This document shows positions 39,102 through 48,652 of a stretch of DNA of 64,000 nucleotides, piece by piece. The notes below the pieces were generated by a model. It had not been told where the DNA came from, searched no databases, and worked only from the letters and a program-made list of their open reading frames with translations. Both the position numbers and the translations under genes were made by a program. Within the stretch, counting starts at the first letter, position 1; each line of letters begins with the position of its first letter. This stretch comes from Morococcus cerebrosus (GTDB lineage: Bacteria > Pseudomonadota > Gammaproteobacteria > Burkholderiales > Neisseriaceae): NCBI RefSeq assembly GCF_022749515.1, contig NZ_CP094242.1, forward strand, positions 1-64,000, given 5' to 3'.

Positions 39102-40889
39102 TTACGCCTGCTCTATCGGGCTGTCTTCTTCCTGCCGCTCTTCTTCGTGTTCCGCGCTGTTGAGTAATTTCAACAGCTTTTCGGTTTTTTCCGAGTCTTC
39201 GCTGCGGAGGATTTTGGCGGTTTCGGTTTCGAGCAGGGCGGTGTTGCTGTGCAGGATGATGTTTTTGACGGGGAGCAGGTTGTTGGGGTTCATGGAGAAT
39301 CGGCGCAGCCCCATACCCAGCAGCATCCGCGTGTAGGTGGTGTCGCCTGCCATTTCGCCGCATATGGAGACGCTTTTTTCCATACGGTTGGCGGTGCGGA
39401 TGATGTGTTGCAGCATTTTGAGGACGGCGGGGTGGCCGGGCTGGTAGAGGTGGCTGACGCTGTCGTCGCCACGATCGACCGATAAGATGTATTGAATCAG
39501 GTCGTTGGTGCCGATGGAGATGAAATCGACGAGTTTGAGGATGCTGCCGACGGTCAGGGCGGCCGACGGGATTTCAATCATGCAGCCGACGCTGACCGTG
39601 CCGAAGGTTTCGCCGCGTTCGGTGAGCTGGCGTTGGGCGGTGTCGAGGTGGATCAGGCATTGGCGCACTTCGGACAAGGAGGTAATCATCGGCCACATCA
39701 TGCGCACGGGGCCGTGAACGGCTGCGCGGAGGATAGCGCGCATTTGGGTGCGGAACATGACCGGTTCGGCGAGGCACAGGCGGATGCCGGTGAGTCCGAG
39801 CGCGGGGTTGAGGCTGCCGTTGGGGGTGGAATTTTGACCGAACCAGCGGGGATTTTTGTCCACGCCCAAATCGACGGTGCGGATGGTGATGCTTTTGCCT
39901 TTCATTTTTTTCACAATCGCGCTGTACACTTCGTACTGCTCGTCTTCGGTCGGCATGGTGTCGCGGTTGAGATAGAGGAATTCGCTGCGGAAGAGTCCGA
40001 CGCCGTCTGCGCCGAAGTTGTGCAGGGCTTTGATGTCTTCGGCGGATTCGATGTTGGCGAGCAGCTCGATGTTGATGCCGTCGGCGGTGGTGGCGGCAGT
40101 TTTTTTGAGCTTGTTGAGTTCGCGCTTGTGGAGGCGGTATTCGCGGGCGAGGCGGCGGTATTCGTTGAGGACGACTTCGTCCGGATCGATGATGAGGACG
40201 CCGTTGATGCCGTCAACGATGACGGTTTCGTTTTCGGTAATGAGCCTGCGGGCGTTGTGCAGCCCGATGACGGAAGGGATGTCGAGGCTGCGGCCTAAGA
40301 TGGCAGTGTGGCTGGTCGGGCCGCCGACATCGGTAACAAAGGCGGTGATGCGCTGCTCTTTAAAGAGGACGGTGTCGGCGGGGGAGAGGTCGTGGGCGAT
40401 CAGGATGGTGTCTTCAAACAAGCCTTCGTTGAGGTTTAAGTCGTTGCTTTGGCCGACGAGGTTGTTGTGGATGCGGCGGACGACTTGCAGCATGTCTTGT
40501 TTGCGTTCGCGCAGGTAGTCGTCTTCGATGTTGTCGAACTGGGCGGCGAGTTTGTCGCTTTGCTGTTTCAATGCCCATTCGGCGTTGATTTTCTGTTCTT
40601 TCAAAATATCGACGGGTTCGCGCGAGAGGGTTACGTCGGTCAGCAGCATGAGGTGCAGCGAAATAAACGCGCCCAATTCGGTCGGGGCGTTTTCGGGAAT
40701 CGCGCTGCGAAGCTGTTCCAACTCTTTGCGCGTGGCTTTGATGGCGGCATCGAAACGGGCGGCTTCGGCGTCGATGAGGTCGTCTGAAACGTCGTATTGC
40801 GGCACTTCCGCCGTCCCGCGCGTAATCAGGTGGGCTTGTCCGATGGCGATGCCTTTGCCCGCGGCGACACCGTGCAGCACGATACTCAT
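39102..40889 (-). CDS. ptsI: PTS enzyme I, PEP-protein phosphotransferase
   Basis: Transfers phosphate from PEP to HPr. 595 residues. The N-terminal domain carries the phospho-His194 in GGPTSHTAILGR. The C-terminal PEP-binding barrel has GADGVGLFRSEFLYL and SIGTNDLIQYILSVDRG and the catalytic Cys in SICGEMAGD. The tail is acidic (EHEEERQEEDSPIEQ). Its ATG overlaps the ptsH TAA by one base. A DUS read in frame encodes VSDDL near residue 35. The IS1655-like copy ends 28 bp behind its stop, so a DUS terminator there has been disrupted. Confidence 0.97.
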   Translation of the reverse strand: MSIVLHGVAAGKGIAIGQAHLITRGTAEVPQYDVSDDLIDAEAARFDAAIKATRKELEQLRSAIPENAPTELGAFISLHLMLLTDVTLSREPVDILKEQKINAEWALKQQSDKLAAQFDNIEDDYLRERKQDMLQVVRRIHNNLVGQSNDLNLNEGLFEDTILIAHDLSPADTVLFKEQRITAFVTDVGGPTSHTAILGRSLDIPSVIGLHNARRLITENETVIVDGINGVLIIDPDEVVLNEYRRLAREYRLHKRELNKLKKTAATTADGINIELLANIESAEDIKALHNFGADGVGLFRSEFLYLNRDTMPTEDEQYEVYSAIVKKMKGKSITIRTVDLGVDKNPRWFGQNSTPNGSLNPALGLTGIRLCLAEPVMFRTQMRAILRAAVHGPVRMMWPMITSLSEVRQCLIHLDTAQRQLTERGETFGTVSVGCMIEIPSAALTVGSILKLVDFISIGTNDLIQYILSVDRGDDSVSHLYQPGHPAVLKMLQHIIRTANRMEKSVSICGEMAGDTTYTRMLLGMGLRRFSMNPNNLLPVKNIILHSNTALLETETAKILRSEDSEKTEKLLKLLNSAEHEEERQEEDSPIEQA

Positions 40890-41158
40890 TATTCGCCCTC
40901 GCCGAAGTAGTCGTTGATTAAGTCGGTCAATGCCTTCATAGCGGCGACTTCGTCCAAGCCGTCGGTTTCCAGCTCGATGATCGTGCCTTTGGCGGCGGCG
41001 AGCATCATTAAGCCCATGATACTTTTGCCATTAACGCGGCTTCCGTTTTTCGTTACCCAGACTTCGCTTTGAAACTGAGACGCGGTTTGGGTGAATTTGC
41101 TGGAAGCGCGGGCGTGGAGTCCGAGTTTGTTGATGATTTCGATTTGTTGTTTTTGCAT
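40889..41158 (-). CDS. ptsH: PTS phosphocarrier protein HPr
   Basis: 89 residues. Phospho-acceptor His15 in KLGLHARASS and the regulatory Ser46 in GKSIMGLM are both present. Start at 41158; in-frame codons upstream do not look like HPr. Lies between EIIA and ptsI in one operon on the minus strand. Confidence 0.96.
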   Translation of the reverse strand: MQKQQIEIINKLGLHARASSKFTQTASQFQSEVWVTKNGSRVNGKSIMGLMMLAAAKGTIIELETDGLDEVAAMKALTDLINDYFGEGE

Positions 41159-41205
41159 GTTCGGCTTTCGGGTGTGCGGGGTCGTCTGAAAACGTGTCGG
41201 TCGGG

Positions 41206-41643
41206 TTAGACGGCTTCGGCGTGCTGTTTGCACACCAAATCTTCCGGTTCGGCGGTGATGGCGAAAATGCCTTTGACGGCGGCTTCCCTGACCGTTTCAG
41301 TAAAGGCGGCGAGGTCTTCCGCCATGGGCGAGTATTGGGTCGCTTTAATCATCATCGGCGCATTCAGTCCGGTCAGGATGGCGGATTTGCCCGCGCGAAC
41401 CAGTCTGCGGGCAGCGTTGCACGGCGTCGCGCCGAAGATGTCGGTCATAATCAATACGCCGTGGTTTTCAGGAAACTCTTGCAGCGCGGCGATGGCGTTG
41501 TTGATGATGTCGTTTTGGTCTTCGTCAGGCTCTACGCCGAGGATGCGGATGTTTTCCGGCATTCCCGTGGGGAAGAAATGATGGGTCAGGCTGCGGTAGG
41601 CTTCGCCTACTGCCTCGTGGGTAATGATTAAAAGGTTGATCAT
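41206..41643 (-). CDS. PTS EIIA component, mannose/fructose (ManX) type
   Basis: 145 residues. Active His9 in LLIITHEAVGEA and Asp68 in VLIMTDIFGATPCN fit EIIA of the mannose family. AGGGAACAC precedes the ATG. No EIIB or EIIC gene is present nearby, so the EIIA-HPr-EI set probably serves regulation rather than sugar import, as proposed for other neisseriae. Confidence 0.92.
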   Translation of the reverse strand: MINLLIITHEAVGEAYRSLTHHFFPTGMPENIRILGVEPDEDQNDIINNAIAALQEFPENHGVLIMTDIFGATPCNAARRLVRAGKSAILTGLNAPMMIKATQYSPMAEDLAAFTETVREAAVKGIFAITAEPEDLVCKQHAEAV

Positions 41644-41727
41644 AATGTGTTCCCTGATGATTTTATTCGGCCGGTGTGGGCGAAAGTATCGTCCGTTCAC
41701 CCGCCACATAGCGCGATATGGTGGCAC

Positions 41728-41763
41728 AAAGGTCGTCTGAAAAGGTTTTCAGACGACCTTTTT
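41728..41763. terminator. DUS inverted pair between EIIA gene and hpt
   Basis: AAAGGTCGTCTGAAAA and its complement with T runs outside. It terminates hpt (minus strand, stop 11 bp away). Confidence 0.7.
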
Positions 41764-41773
41764 TAATCTTGTC

Positions 41774-42337
41774 TCAGCCTTGGTTGAGCGCGTAAATCTC
41801 GCCCAAATTGCGCCAGCAGCCCGCTGCATCCATACCGTAGCCGAAGACGTAGCGGTTGGGAACATCCATTCCGACATAATCCGCCTTGGTTGGTTTTTCC
41901 TTGTCGATCAACTTGTTGGCAAACACAGCCGCACGGCAGCTCGCTGCCCCCATTTCCAAAAGCTTGGATTGAATCGCCGACATCGTGTGCCCCTCGTCCA
42001 AAATATCGTCCAATACGACCACATGACGGCCCCGAATCTGCTCCGGGTCGGGCATACGTTTCCAGTTGAACGCGCCGCCCGCCAGTTTGTCGCCGTAACG
42101 GGAAACATGAACATAATCAAAGTCCAACGGAAAGCGCAACAGCGGCAGCAACTGCCCCGTAAACACCACCGCCCCGCCCATTACAGGCAGCAGGAGCGGA
42201 TATTTATCCCCCAAGTCGCGCGTAATCTCGTCCGCCACTTTTTGCAGCGCGGCACGGCATTGGTCTTGGTCGAACAAAAGCTCGGCATTATCAAGCATGG
42301 CTTGGGTTTCAAGGCGTTTGGTCTTTAAATCGATCAT
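41774..42337 (-). CDS. hpt: Hypoxanthine-guanine phosphoribosyltransferase
   Basis: Purine salvage: converts hypoxanthine/guanine and PRPP to IMP/GMP. 187 residues. PRPP-binding motif VVVLDDILDEGHT (106-118), LPVMGGAVVFTGQL for the pyrophosphate loop, and ADYVGMDVPNRYVFGYG for purine specificity. Confidence 0.94.
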   Translation of the reverse strand: MIDLKTKRLETQAMLDNAELLFDQDQCRAALQKVADEITRDLGDKYPLLLPVMGGAVVFTGQLLPLLRFPLDFDYVHVSRYGDKLAGGAFNWKRMPDPEQIRGRHVVVLDDILDEGHTMSAIQSKLLEMGAASCRAAVFANKLIDKEKPTKADYVGMDVPNRYVFGYGMDAAGCWRNLGEIYALNQG

Positions 42338-42681
42338 GGTAAACAGGGAAAATCAGTTGAGAAAAAGGAAATTATAAACCCAAATCGCGCTGAGGTCGTC
42401 TGAAAGCAGGCTTTAAAGTTGCAGAAGAACAGTTTGTTTTGCCGGAATCCGTATAAGCCTGCCAAATTTAGCCTAAGTCAGAAAATTCTGTAATTTCCCA
42501 CCAGTTGTTTGGCTTTAGGAGTAGAATGCCAAAATATTAATTTGTATCATGATTTACGGCTTAAGTATCTCAACGTAGGATTTTACCCTACAAATTTCAG
42601 ACAACGTTTGGATGAAATTTTGTAATTTTCCAACAAAGCCGTATACCATTTATCAACGGATTGACCGAAAGGACGCTTCAC
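42338..42681. promoter_or_regulatory. Divergent region hpt / pyk
   Basis: 344 bp without a gene. A single DUS lies at about 42393. The interior is AT-rich with an imperfect inverted repeat CGTAGGATTTTACCCTACA at 42574-42592, a possible operator for pyk. GAAAGGACGC precedes the pyk start. Confidence 0.5.
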
Positions 42682-44154
42682 ATGAGTAATGCAAAACGCG
42701 ATGTAACCCGCATCAGCCACAACACCAAAATCGTCGCTACGTTGGGGCCGGGCAGCAACAATGTCCAGTTGTTGGAAGACATGATCCGTGTAGGCGGTCT
42801 GAATGTCGTCCGTTTCAACTTCAGCCACGGCACGCCTGAATTCCATCAGGAAAACGCCCGCATCGTGCGTGAAGCAGCAAAACGCGCGGGACAGGAAATC
42901 GCCATCCTCGCCGACTTGCAAGGTCCAAAAATCCGTGTCGGCAAAATCGCCGGCGGCAGCATCGAATTGAACAAAGGCGAAACGCTGGTTCTTGATGCCG
43001 CACTCGAAGGCGAAGGCACGCGCGACGCGGTCGGTTTGGACTACCGCGACCTGCCTAATGATGTCGTTGCAGGCGATGTTTTGTGGTTGGACGACGGCTT
43101 GCTGACTTTGACCGTAGAATCCGTTGAAGGCAGTAAGATTGTTACTAAAGTTGAAAACAGCCATGTGTTGAAAAGCAACAAAGGCATCAATAAACGCGGC
43201 GGCGGTTTATCCGCAGGCGCGTTGACCGAGAAAGACTTCCGCGACCTGAAAACCGCGATTGCCATCGGTTGCGACTACCTCGCCATCAGCTTTGTGAAAT
43301 CCGCCGAAGATTTGCACACTGCCCGCGCCAAAGTCGAAGAAGAAATGAAAGGCAGTACTGCCGTTCGCCCCGGTTTGGTTTCCAAAATCGAACGTGTGGA
43401 AGCGATTGAAAACTTGGACGAAATCATCCTCGCCAGCGACGGTATCATGGTAGCGCGCGGCGACTTGGCGGTCGAAGTCGGACACGCAGCCGTCCCCGCC
43501 CTGCAAAAACGCATGATCCGCCGCGCACGCGAGTTGCGCCGCTTCAGCATTACGGCAACCCAAATGATGGAGTCCATGATCACCAACCCCGTACCGACCC
43601 GCGCGGAAGTCAGTGACGTGGCAAACGCGGTATTGGACGGTACCGATGCGGTGATGTGTTCCGCCGAAACCGCCGTCGGCGCGTATCCGTTTGAAACCGT
43701 CAGCCAAATGGCGATTATTTGCGCCGCTGCGGAAAAAGAACAAGATTCGCTCAACGGCGTTGCCGAACAGGTCGATTATCCCGAAGCCGTCAGCACCAAC
43801 TTGGCGATTGCCGGCGGCGCGGTCAGCGTGGCGCGCGCGGTTCACGCCAAAGCCATCGTCGCCCTGACCGAAAGCGGTTCGACCGCCTTCGAAGTCAGCC
43901 GCCACAACATCACCTTGCCGATTTTCGCGCTGACCCCGAGCATTTCCGCCCAACGCCGTATGGCGATGTACCGCGGCGTGCGCCCGCTGATTTTAGCGAC
44001 CAGCACCGACCACGATACCGCGCTGAACGAAGTGGAAGCCATGTTGGTCGAACATAAAATCTTAAGCTCCGGCGACCAATACATCATCACCAGCGGTTCG
44101 CAAATGCGCGAATCCGGTTCGACCAATACGCTGGAAGTGTTGCGCGTTAAATAA
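42682..44154 (+). CDS. pyk: Pyruvate kinase
   Basis: PEP plus ADP to pyruvate plus ATP. 490 residues. TKIVATLGPGS start, NFSHGTPEFH, the ADLQGPKIRVG block, catalytic Lys region FVKSAEDLH, the metal site VARGDLAVEVG and RPLILATSTD in the C-terminal regulatory domain. ATG at 42682 is chosen over one seven codons upstream because MSNAKRDVTR is followed at the right distance by the barrel and has GAAAGGACG upstream. Confidence 0.96.
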   Translation: MSNAKRDVTRISHNTKIVATLGPGSNNVQLLEDMIRVGGLNVVRFNFSHGTPEFHQENARIVREAAKRAGQEIAILADLQGPKIRVGKIAGGSIELNKGETLVLDAALEGEGTRDAVGLDYRDLPNDVVAGDVLWLDDGLLTLTVESVEGSKIVTKVENSHVLKSNKGINKRGGGLSAGALTEKDFRDLKTAIAIGCDYLAISFVKSAEDLHTARAKVEEEMKGSTAVRPGLVSKIERVEAIENLDEIILASDGIMVARGDLAVEVGHAAVPALQKRMIRRARELRRFSITATQMMESMITNPVPTRAEVSDVANAVLDGTDAVMCSAETAVGAYPFETVSQMAIICAAAEKEQDSLNGVAEQVDYPEAVSTNLAIAGGAVSVARAVHAKAIVALTESGSTAFEVSRHNITLPIFALTPSISAQRRMAMYRGVRPLILATSTDHDTALNEVEAMLVEHKILSSGDQYIITSGSQMRESGSTNTLEVLRVK

Positions 44155-44180
44155 TCGACACGCAAACGGCAGATAAACAA

Positions 44181-44224
44181 GAGGTCGTCTGAAAACTTGG
44201 AAACGGGTTTTCAGACGACCTTTT
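44181..44224 (+). terminator. DUS inverted-repeat terminator of pyk
   Basis: GAGGTCGTCTGAAAAC faces its complement, 27 bp behind pyk, ending in TTTT. Confidence 0.7.
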
Positions 44225-44306
44225 CGCAATATGCCGTGACGTCATGCGGAATGCGGAGCGGATGGCTTGCGGGAGCGGGTTATTGCCTGATGCTCAATGC
44301 AGATGC

Positions 44307-44945
44307 TTAATACAGCAGTTTTTTGCGGGGTATTTCGATTGTACCGACCTGTTTCAGTAGGCTGACGTCCAAATCCGTCTGCGAGGTGCAGGCATCGCCG
44401 AAAACATTTTCACAGTCGGCGTCCACGCGGACGATTCCGCCGAATTCTCCTGCTTTGGCAAGGGTATGGATGTCGGCGAAAATACCTGCGTAAATTTCGT
44501 CTGCCGCCAGCATGTCCGCTCCTTCGGCAAATACCGGCAGCCGTGCCAGCGCGGCGGCGACAGCCGAAGCAGAAGGGTGGTCAGAAATAGCGGTGGCTTT
44601 CAGGCGGATGTTTTTCGCCATGCCTTTGCCGTGATTGCGGATAACGAAGGCAATCATGCCGGGTTTGTCTTCTACCGGACGGATGGCGGCATGCAGGACG
44701 GGGTGGACGCTTTCACGCTGTATCAGTTTTTCCCGATGCTGCATTTCGCTTTTTGCCTTGATTCTGACTGAGACGACAGCCCACGCAAGCCAAACCAGCG
44801 CGATGGCGGCAAATGCCGTGATGACAGGGGTAAGGTCGGCGAGATAGTCTTGGGGGTTAAACCAGACGCAGGCGGTTAGAAAACCGGCAAAAAACATCAA
44901 AATGTATAAAGCCGGTGCAAAACGGCTGAGGACGGATGCGTGCAT
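44307..44945 (-). CDS. Membrane protein of unknown function
   Basis: 212 residues: two N-terminal membrane helices (about 10-30 and 38-62), then a soluble region with a predicted beta-rich fold (FVIRNHGKGMAKNIRLKATA) and two cysteines (DADCENVFGDAC). No family recognised. Divergent from the next gene, with two perfect palindromes between them. Confidence 0.65.
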   Translation of the reverse strand: MHASVLSRFAPALYILMFFAGFLTACVWFNPQDYLADLTPVITAFAAIALVWLAWAVVSVRIKAKSEMQHREKLIQRESVHPVLHAAIRPVEDKPGMIAFVIRNHGKGMAKNIRLKATAISDHPSASAVAAALARLPVFAEGADMLAADEIYAGIFADIHTLAKAGEFGGIVRVDADCENVFGDACTSQTDLDVSLLKQVGTIEIPRKKLLY

Positions 44946-45167
44946 AAAGATTCCTGTCGGTGGCAGAATAAGGTCGTCTGAAAGCGCTGTGCGGTATTGT
45001 CTTAAGACAATATAATTGTAACGTAAACCATATGGTTTAACACGCCCGAATAACGAACGGCATAATCGGAAGAGGGACGGCGACGCTATTGCCTCCCGCC
45101 GCCCGCTGCTTTACCATAAGCCGCTTTCGGTAAAAATGCCGCCACCACTTCCCATCACACAACTGCC
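44946..45167. promoter_or_regulatory. Divergent region with paired 16-bp palindromes
   Basis: ATTGTCTTAAGACAAT (44996-45011) and TAAACCATATGGTTTA (45024-45039) are perfect palindromes 12 bp apart. A TATAAT lies at 45011-45016 between them. This looks like an operator/promoter region for the divergent membrane-protein genes. A lone DUS lies at about 44971. Confidence 0.6.
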
Positions 45168-45695
45168 ATGAAAAAACTGATCACCTCGTTGCCTATTTTC
45201 ATTGTTTTGGCCGACATGGTTTACGGCTTTGTCCTCAATATCTCGCAAGGGCTTAATTTGCAGCAAAGCACGCCTTCTGACGGCGGACTTGCCGTTACCC
45301 CCGACATTGCGTTCAACAGCCTGCAAATTATTGCCAACGGCGGCATGATGGTTATTATCGGCTTCGGACTGCTGACTCTGCTCCAACTTAACGGTACGGT
45401 TTTAAAACGCCGTATCCTGCCCATCGGCATTTTCCGCACGTTGGGGCTGCTGGCGGTATTGGCATTCAGCGTGCCGTCGCTGTGGGAATGGGGCAATGCG
45501 CTGATTTCCGCTGCGGCAGGGCATCCCGTGTTCAATTTCGGCAACCCGCGCTATTTGGTCAGCGCATTTTGTATGCCGCTGCTTGCCTTATTGTGTCTGA
45601 AGCGGCTGTACGATTGGTACAGGCTGCACCGGTTGCCGCAGGCGGATACAGCCGTGCCTGCCGCATCACAGGAACTGGATAGAAAGGTCGTCTGA
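45168..45695 (+). CDS. Membrane protein of unknown function (DUF2975-like layout)
   Basis: 175 residues with four hydrophobic helices (about 5-25, 58-80, 88-112, 125-145), a short loop between helices 1 and 2 (LNLQQSTPSDGG) and a C-terminal cytoplasmic tail. Topology resembles DUF2975 proteins, but the family assignment is weak. The last codons and the stop (AAG GTC GTC TGA) come from a DUS, whose partner at 45709 forms a hairpin. Confidence 0.6.
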   Translation: MKKLITSLPIFIVLADMVYGFVLNISQGLNLQQSTPSDGGLAVTPDIAFNSLQIIANGGMMVIIGFGLLTLLQLNGTVLKRRILPIGIFRTLGLLAVLAFSVPSLWEWGNALISAAAGHPVFNFGNPRYLVSAFCMPLLALLCLKRLYDWYRLHRLPQADTAVPAASQELDRKVV

Positions 45696-46057
45696 AAATC
45701 CTTTTTCGGTTTTTCAGACGACCGGTTTTCACAGGTTTAGGGAGATAAAGAATATCGGAAAATAGCAAGGGAAAGATACTTAAACCTAATGATATATAAC
45801 ATGAATTTGTGAGATGAGCCCCTCTTTTCCTGATGGCGGGTCGTGCATCGGAGGCTAATCGCGAAATGCAGCGAAACGTTGCCCGCAAAAAATGTTCCAA
45901 CCTATTGTCCGATTCAAGATTAGATTGATGTGTCTTCAGGCAAGGCCGATACTGCGGTTTGACTGATTTTGAAGCATTGCATTATTTAAAAAGGTCGTCT
46001 GAAAACCCTTGTTTCAGGTTTTCAGACGACCTTTTGTCTTGTTTCAAACCGCTTCCA
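45696..46057. other. Intergenic region before fabF
   Basis: No gene seen. A DUS inverted pair overlaps its left edge (45683-45723) and another at 45989-46034 terminates fabF on the minus strand. The middle is unstructured, with no frame that looks real. Confidence 0.6.
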
Positions 46058-47305
46058 TCAGTCTTTGAAACGTTTGAACACCAGCGTACCGTTGGTGCCG
46101 CCGAAGCCGAAGGAATTGGAGATGGCAACGTCGATTTTCGCGTCGCGCGCTTCGTTGGCGCAGTAGTCCAAATCGCAGCCCGCTTCGATGTCTTGTTCGA
46201 AGATGTTGATGGTCGGCGGGGATTTTTGCTCGTGTACCGCCAACACGCTGTACAGCGCTTCCACGCCGCCTGCCGCGCCGAGCAAGTGGCCGGTCATGGA
46301 TTTGGTGGAGTTGACGATGACTTTGCGGGCATGGTCGCCCAGCGCGCGTTTGAGCGCTTTGGTTTCGTTGGCATCGCCCAACGGAGTGGACGTACCGTGT
46401 GCGTTGACATAATCGACGTCTTCGGGATTCAGTCCGGCATCTTTCAACGCACGGGTAACCGCCAACGCAGGGCCTTCTTCGTTCGGAGCGGTAATGTGGT
46501 AAGCATCGGAACTCATGCCGAAACCGACGATTTCGGCGTAAATTTTCGCGCCGCGTTTTTTGGCGTGTTCCAATTCTTCCAACACCAACACGCCCGCACC
46601 TTCGCCGATAACGAAGCCGTCGCGGCCTTTGTCCCACGGACGGGAAGCGGTGGCGGGATCGTCGTTGCGGGTAGAGAGGGCTTTCATCGCAGCAAAGCCG
46701 CCCACGCCCAAAGTGCTGATCGCGCCTTCGGCACCGCCTGCAATCATCACGTCCGCGTCGCCGTATTTAATCAGTCGGGCGGAGTCGCCGATGGAGTGCG
46801 CGCCGGTGGTACAGGCGGAAACCATGCCGTAGCTGGGGCCGCGGTAGCCTTTGAGGATGGTAACGTGGCCCGCAATCAGGTTGATCAACGAACCGGGGAT
46901 AAAGAAAGGATTGATTTTACGCGCGCCGCCTTCGATAACGGCTTTACCGGTGGCTTCGATGCTGGGCAGGCCGCCGATGCCGGAGCCGATGTTCACGCCG
47001 ACGCGGTCTTTATTGAGGCTTTCCAATTCGTCCAAACCGGCATCGCTGATGGCTTGCAGCGCGGCGGCGATGCCGTAGTGGATGAACACGTCCATGCGGC
47101 GGGCTTCTTTGGCGCTGATGTATTGGCCGATGTCGAAGTCGCGCACTTCGCCGGCGATTTGGCTGTTGATGTCGGATGCGTCAAAGCGGGTAATCCGGCC
47201 GATGCCGCTTTTGCCTGCGAGCAGGTTGCTCCATGCGGTGGCGACGTCGTTGCCGACCGGTGATACTTGGCCGAGGCCTGTGATGACTACTCTTCTCTGA
47301 CTCAT
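46058..47305 (-). CDS. fabF: 3-oxoacyl-ACP synthase II (KASII)
   Basis: Condenses malonyl-ACP with acyl-ACP in fatty-acid elongation. 415 residues. Catalytic Cys165 in SACTTGAHSI, His303 in NAHGTSTPLGD, Lys335 and His340 in KSMTGHLLGAAGG, and the C-terminal NSFGFGGTNGTLVF. Lies downstream of acpP in the usual order. Confidence 0.97.
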   Translation of the reverse strand: MSQRRVVITGLGQVSPVGNDVATAWSNLLAGKSGIGRITRFDASDINSQIAGEVRDFDIGQYISAKEARRMDVFIHYGIAAALQAISDAGLDELESLNKDRVGVNIGSGIGGLPSIEATGKAVIEGGARKINPFFIPGSLINLIAGHVTILKGYRGPSYGMVSACTTGAHSIGDSARLIKYGDADVMIAGGAEGAISTLGVGGFAAMKALSTRNDDPATASRPWDKGRDGFVIGEGAGVLVLEELEHAKKRGAKIYAEIVGFGMSSDAYHITAPNEEGPALAVTRALKDAGLNPEDVDYVNAHGTSTPLGDANETKALKRALGDHARKVIVNSTKSMTGHLLGAAGGVEALYSVLAVHEQKSPPTINIFEQDIEAGCDLDYCANEARDAKIDVAISNSFGFGGTNGTLVFKRFKD

Positions 47306-47480
47306 GATAATCTCGCTGTTGGTTTTCGGTAGGATGCGGCAAGATGCCGTCTGAAAATGATAATAGCGGTTCGGAATCGGATTCCTGGCGGCTATTATAA
47401 CGGATTTTGCCCCACATATATAAGGTAACAGCCTCTATTGCGCTAACGCAGCAGAGGCTGGGGATGTTTGGTGCGGCCGA
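47306..47480 (-). other. acpP-fabF spacer with hairpin and AT-DUS
   Basis: A stem CAGCCTCT / AGAGGCTG (47428-47460) behind acpP may terminate or attenuate. The only exact meningococcal-type DUS noticed in the window, ATGCCGTCTGAA, lies at 47344-47355. Confidence 0.6.
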
Positions 47481-47717
47481 TTAGCCGTTGTGGGCGTTGA
47501 TGTAGTCGATAGCCAGTTGTACGGTAGTGATTTTTTCGGCTTCTTCATCGGGGATTTCGCAACCGAAAGCTTCTTCCAAAGCCATAACCAATTCTACGGT
47601 GTCCAAAGAATCTGCACCCAGGTCGTCTTGGAAGGAAGATTCATTTTTGACTTCGGCTTCGCTTACGCCCAGTTGTTCAGCAACAATTTTCTTAACTTGT
47701 TGTTCGATGTTTGACAT
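47481..47717 (-). CDS. acpP: Acyl carrier protein
   Basis: 78 residues, acidic. Phosphopantetheine attachment Ser37 in [13 protein letters not shown]. Carries growing fatty acyl chains for FabF and other enzymes. Confidence 0.97.
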   Translation of the reverse strand: MSNIEQQVKKIVAEQLGVSEAEVKNESSFQDDLGADSLDTVELVMALEEAFGCEIPDEEAEKITTVQLAIDYINAHNG

Positions 47718-48652
47718 ATCAGTCGTTCCTTTTGCCTTGCGGCGGGTTGTTTAAGAGAAATAAATTCGTCGGTATTGTACCGAGTTCGGATAGAGTTTTC
47801 CATCTAAACCTGCATTCTAACACAGATTATTCTGGAAAAACCTGTTGTTGTGCATATTAGCATAGCCTGATTTTAACCTACAAGCGGGAATTTGTTTTTC
47901 TTTGGTATCAATAAGTTAATAAGCGGAAAGGTCGTCTGAAAACTGATTTCCCCGTTTCAGACGACCTTTTTATGAGATTAATGGGGGCTTGGAAGTTAAT
48001 GAGTAGCGTGGGCCTCGTCCGCAAGCCTGTTGTCCACAATTTGAATTTAGCGGTTATTCTTGCATTTATATCGTGGGTAGAACCCACGCTACTCGTTGTT
48101 GCAACGGAACTTGTCCCTTCCCCCGTCCGGCGGGGGAAGGTTGGGATTGGGGTGGCTTTTGGAGTTTAGGTCAAATCAAATTCGTACAGTCCGCAGAGCC
48201 ACCCTCTCCCCAGCCCTCTCACGCGAGACGGGAGAGGGGGCGGGTTGCAGGCAAAAATAAGGTCGTCTGAAAACTTTGGGATTTGGGTGTTAGGGAAACA
48301 CGTTCACGTTCATTTTCAGACGACCTTTTATTCAATCAAGGCAGATTTGGGATAACCCAAGTAGCGTGGGCTTTGCCCACGAAATCCACCATCCAACAAC
48401 TAAATCCGACAACAGTCACATAGACTTTCATTTTGGCATTCATCTCGTGGGTAAAGCCCACGTTACGGCTTGCTGTAACGGCAACTTTGCCCTTCCTTCA
48501 TCTAACGGAGGAAATTTGCGTACGTATGCTAATATATTGCGAGAATTGTGCCTGTCAGATTTAGCCGTAATGGCAAGGCATTATTTCATTACTCAAAAAT
48601 TCTCTATGAATTAGATATTTAAAATAAAATATTAAAATTTTAGGATACGCAC
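47718..48652. repeat. Large gene-free repeat block
   Basis: Contains a DUS pair (47927-47969), GTGGG palindromes near 48005, 48075, 48365 and 48449, CTCTCC/CCTTCCC inverted repeats (48110-48250), and a second DUS pair (48259-48327). 48002-48467 is the second copy of the composite repeat at 360-828. The acpP promoter should lie near 47720-47900, and the promoter of the DUF389 gene near 48520-48640. Confidence 0.8.

Noticed and set aside
39492-40298. 268-codon plus-strand frame opposite ptsI
   Set aside because: Acidic/Gly-rich shadow of ptsI with no start signal.
41159-41233. N-terminal extension of HPr (25 codons)
   Set aside because: The extension encodes a DUS-derived peptide and HPr normally starts at the inner Met.
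42574-42592. HexR-type operator before pyk
   Set aside because: The inverted repeat keeps TGTA/TAC ends but the centre does not fit the HexR consensus, so only an unspecified operator is noted.
45959-47263. 434-codon plus-strand frame opposite fabF
   Set aside because: Antisense shadow of fabF; begins inside a DUS hairpin.
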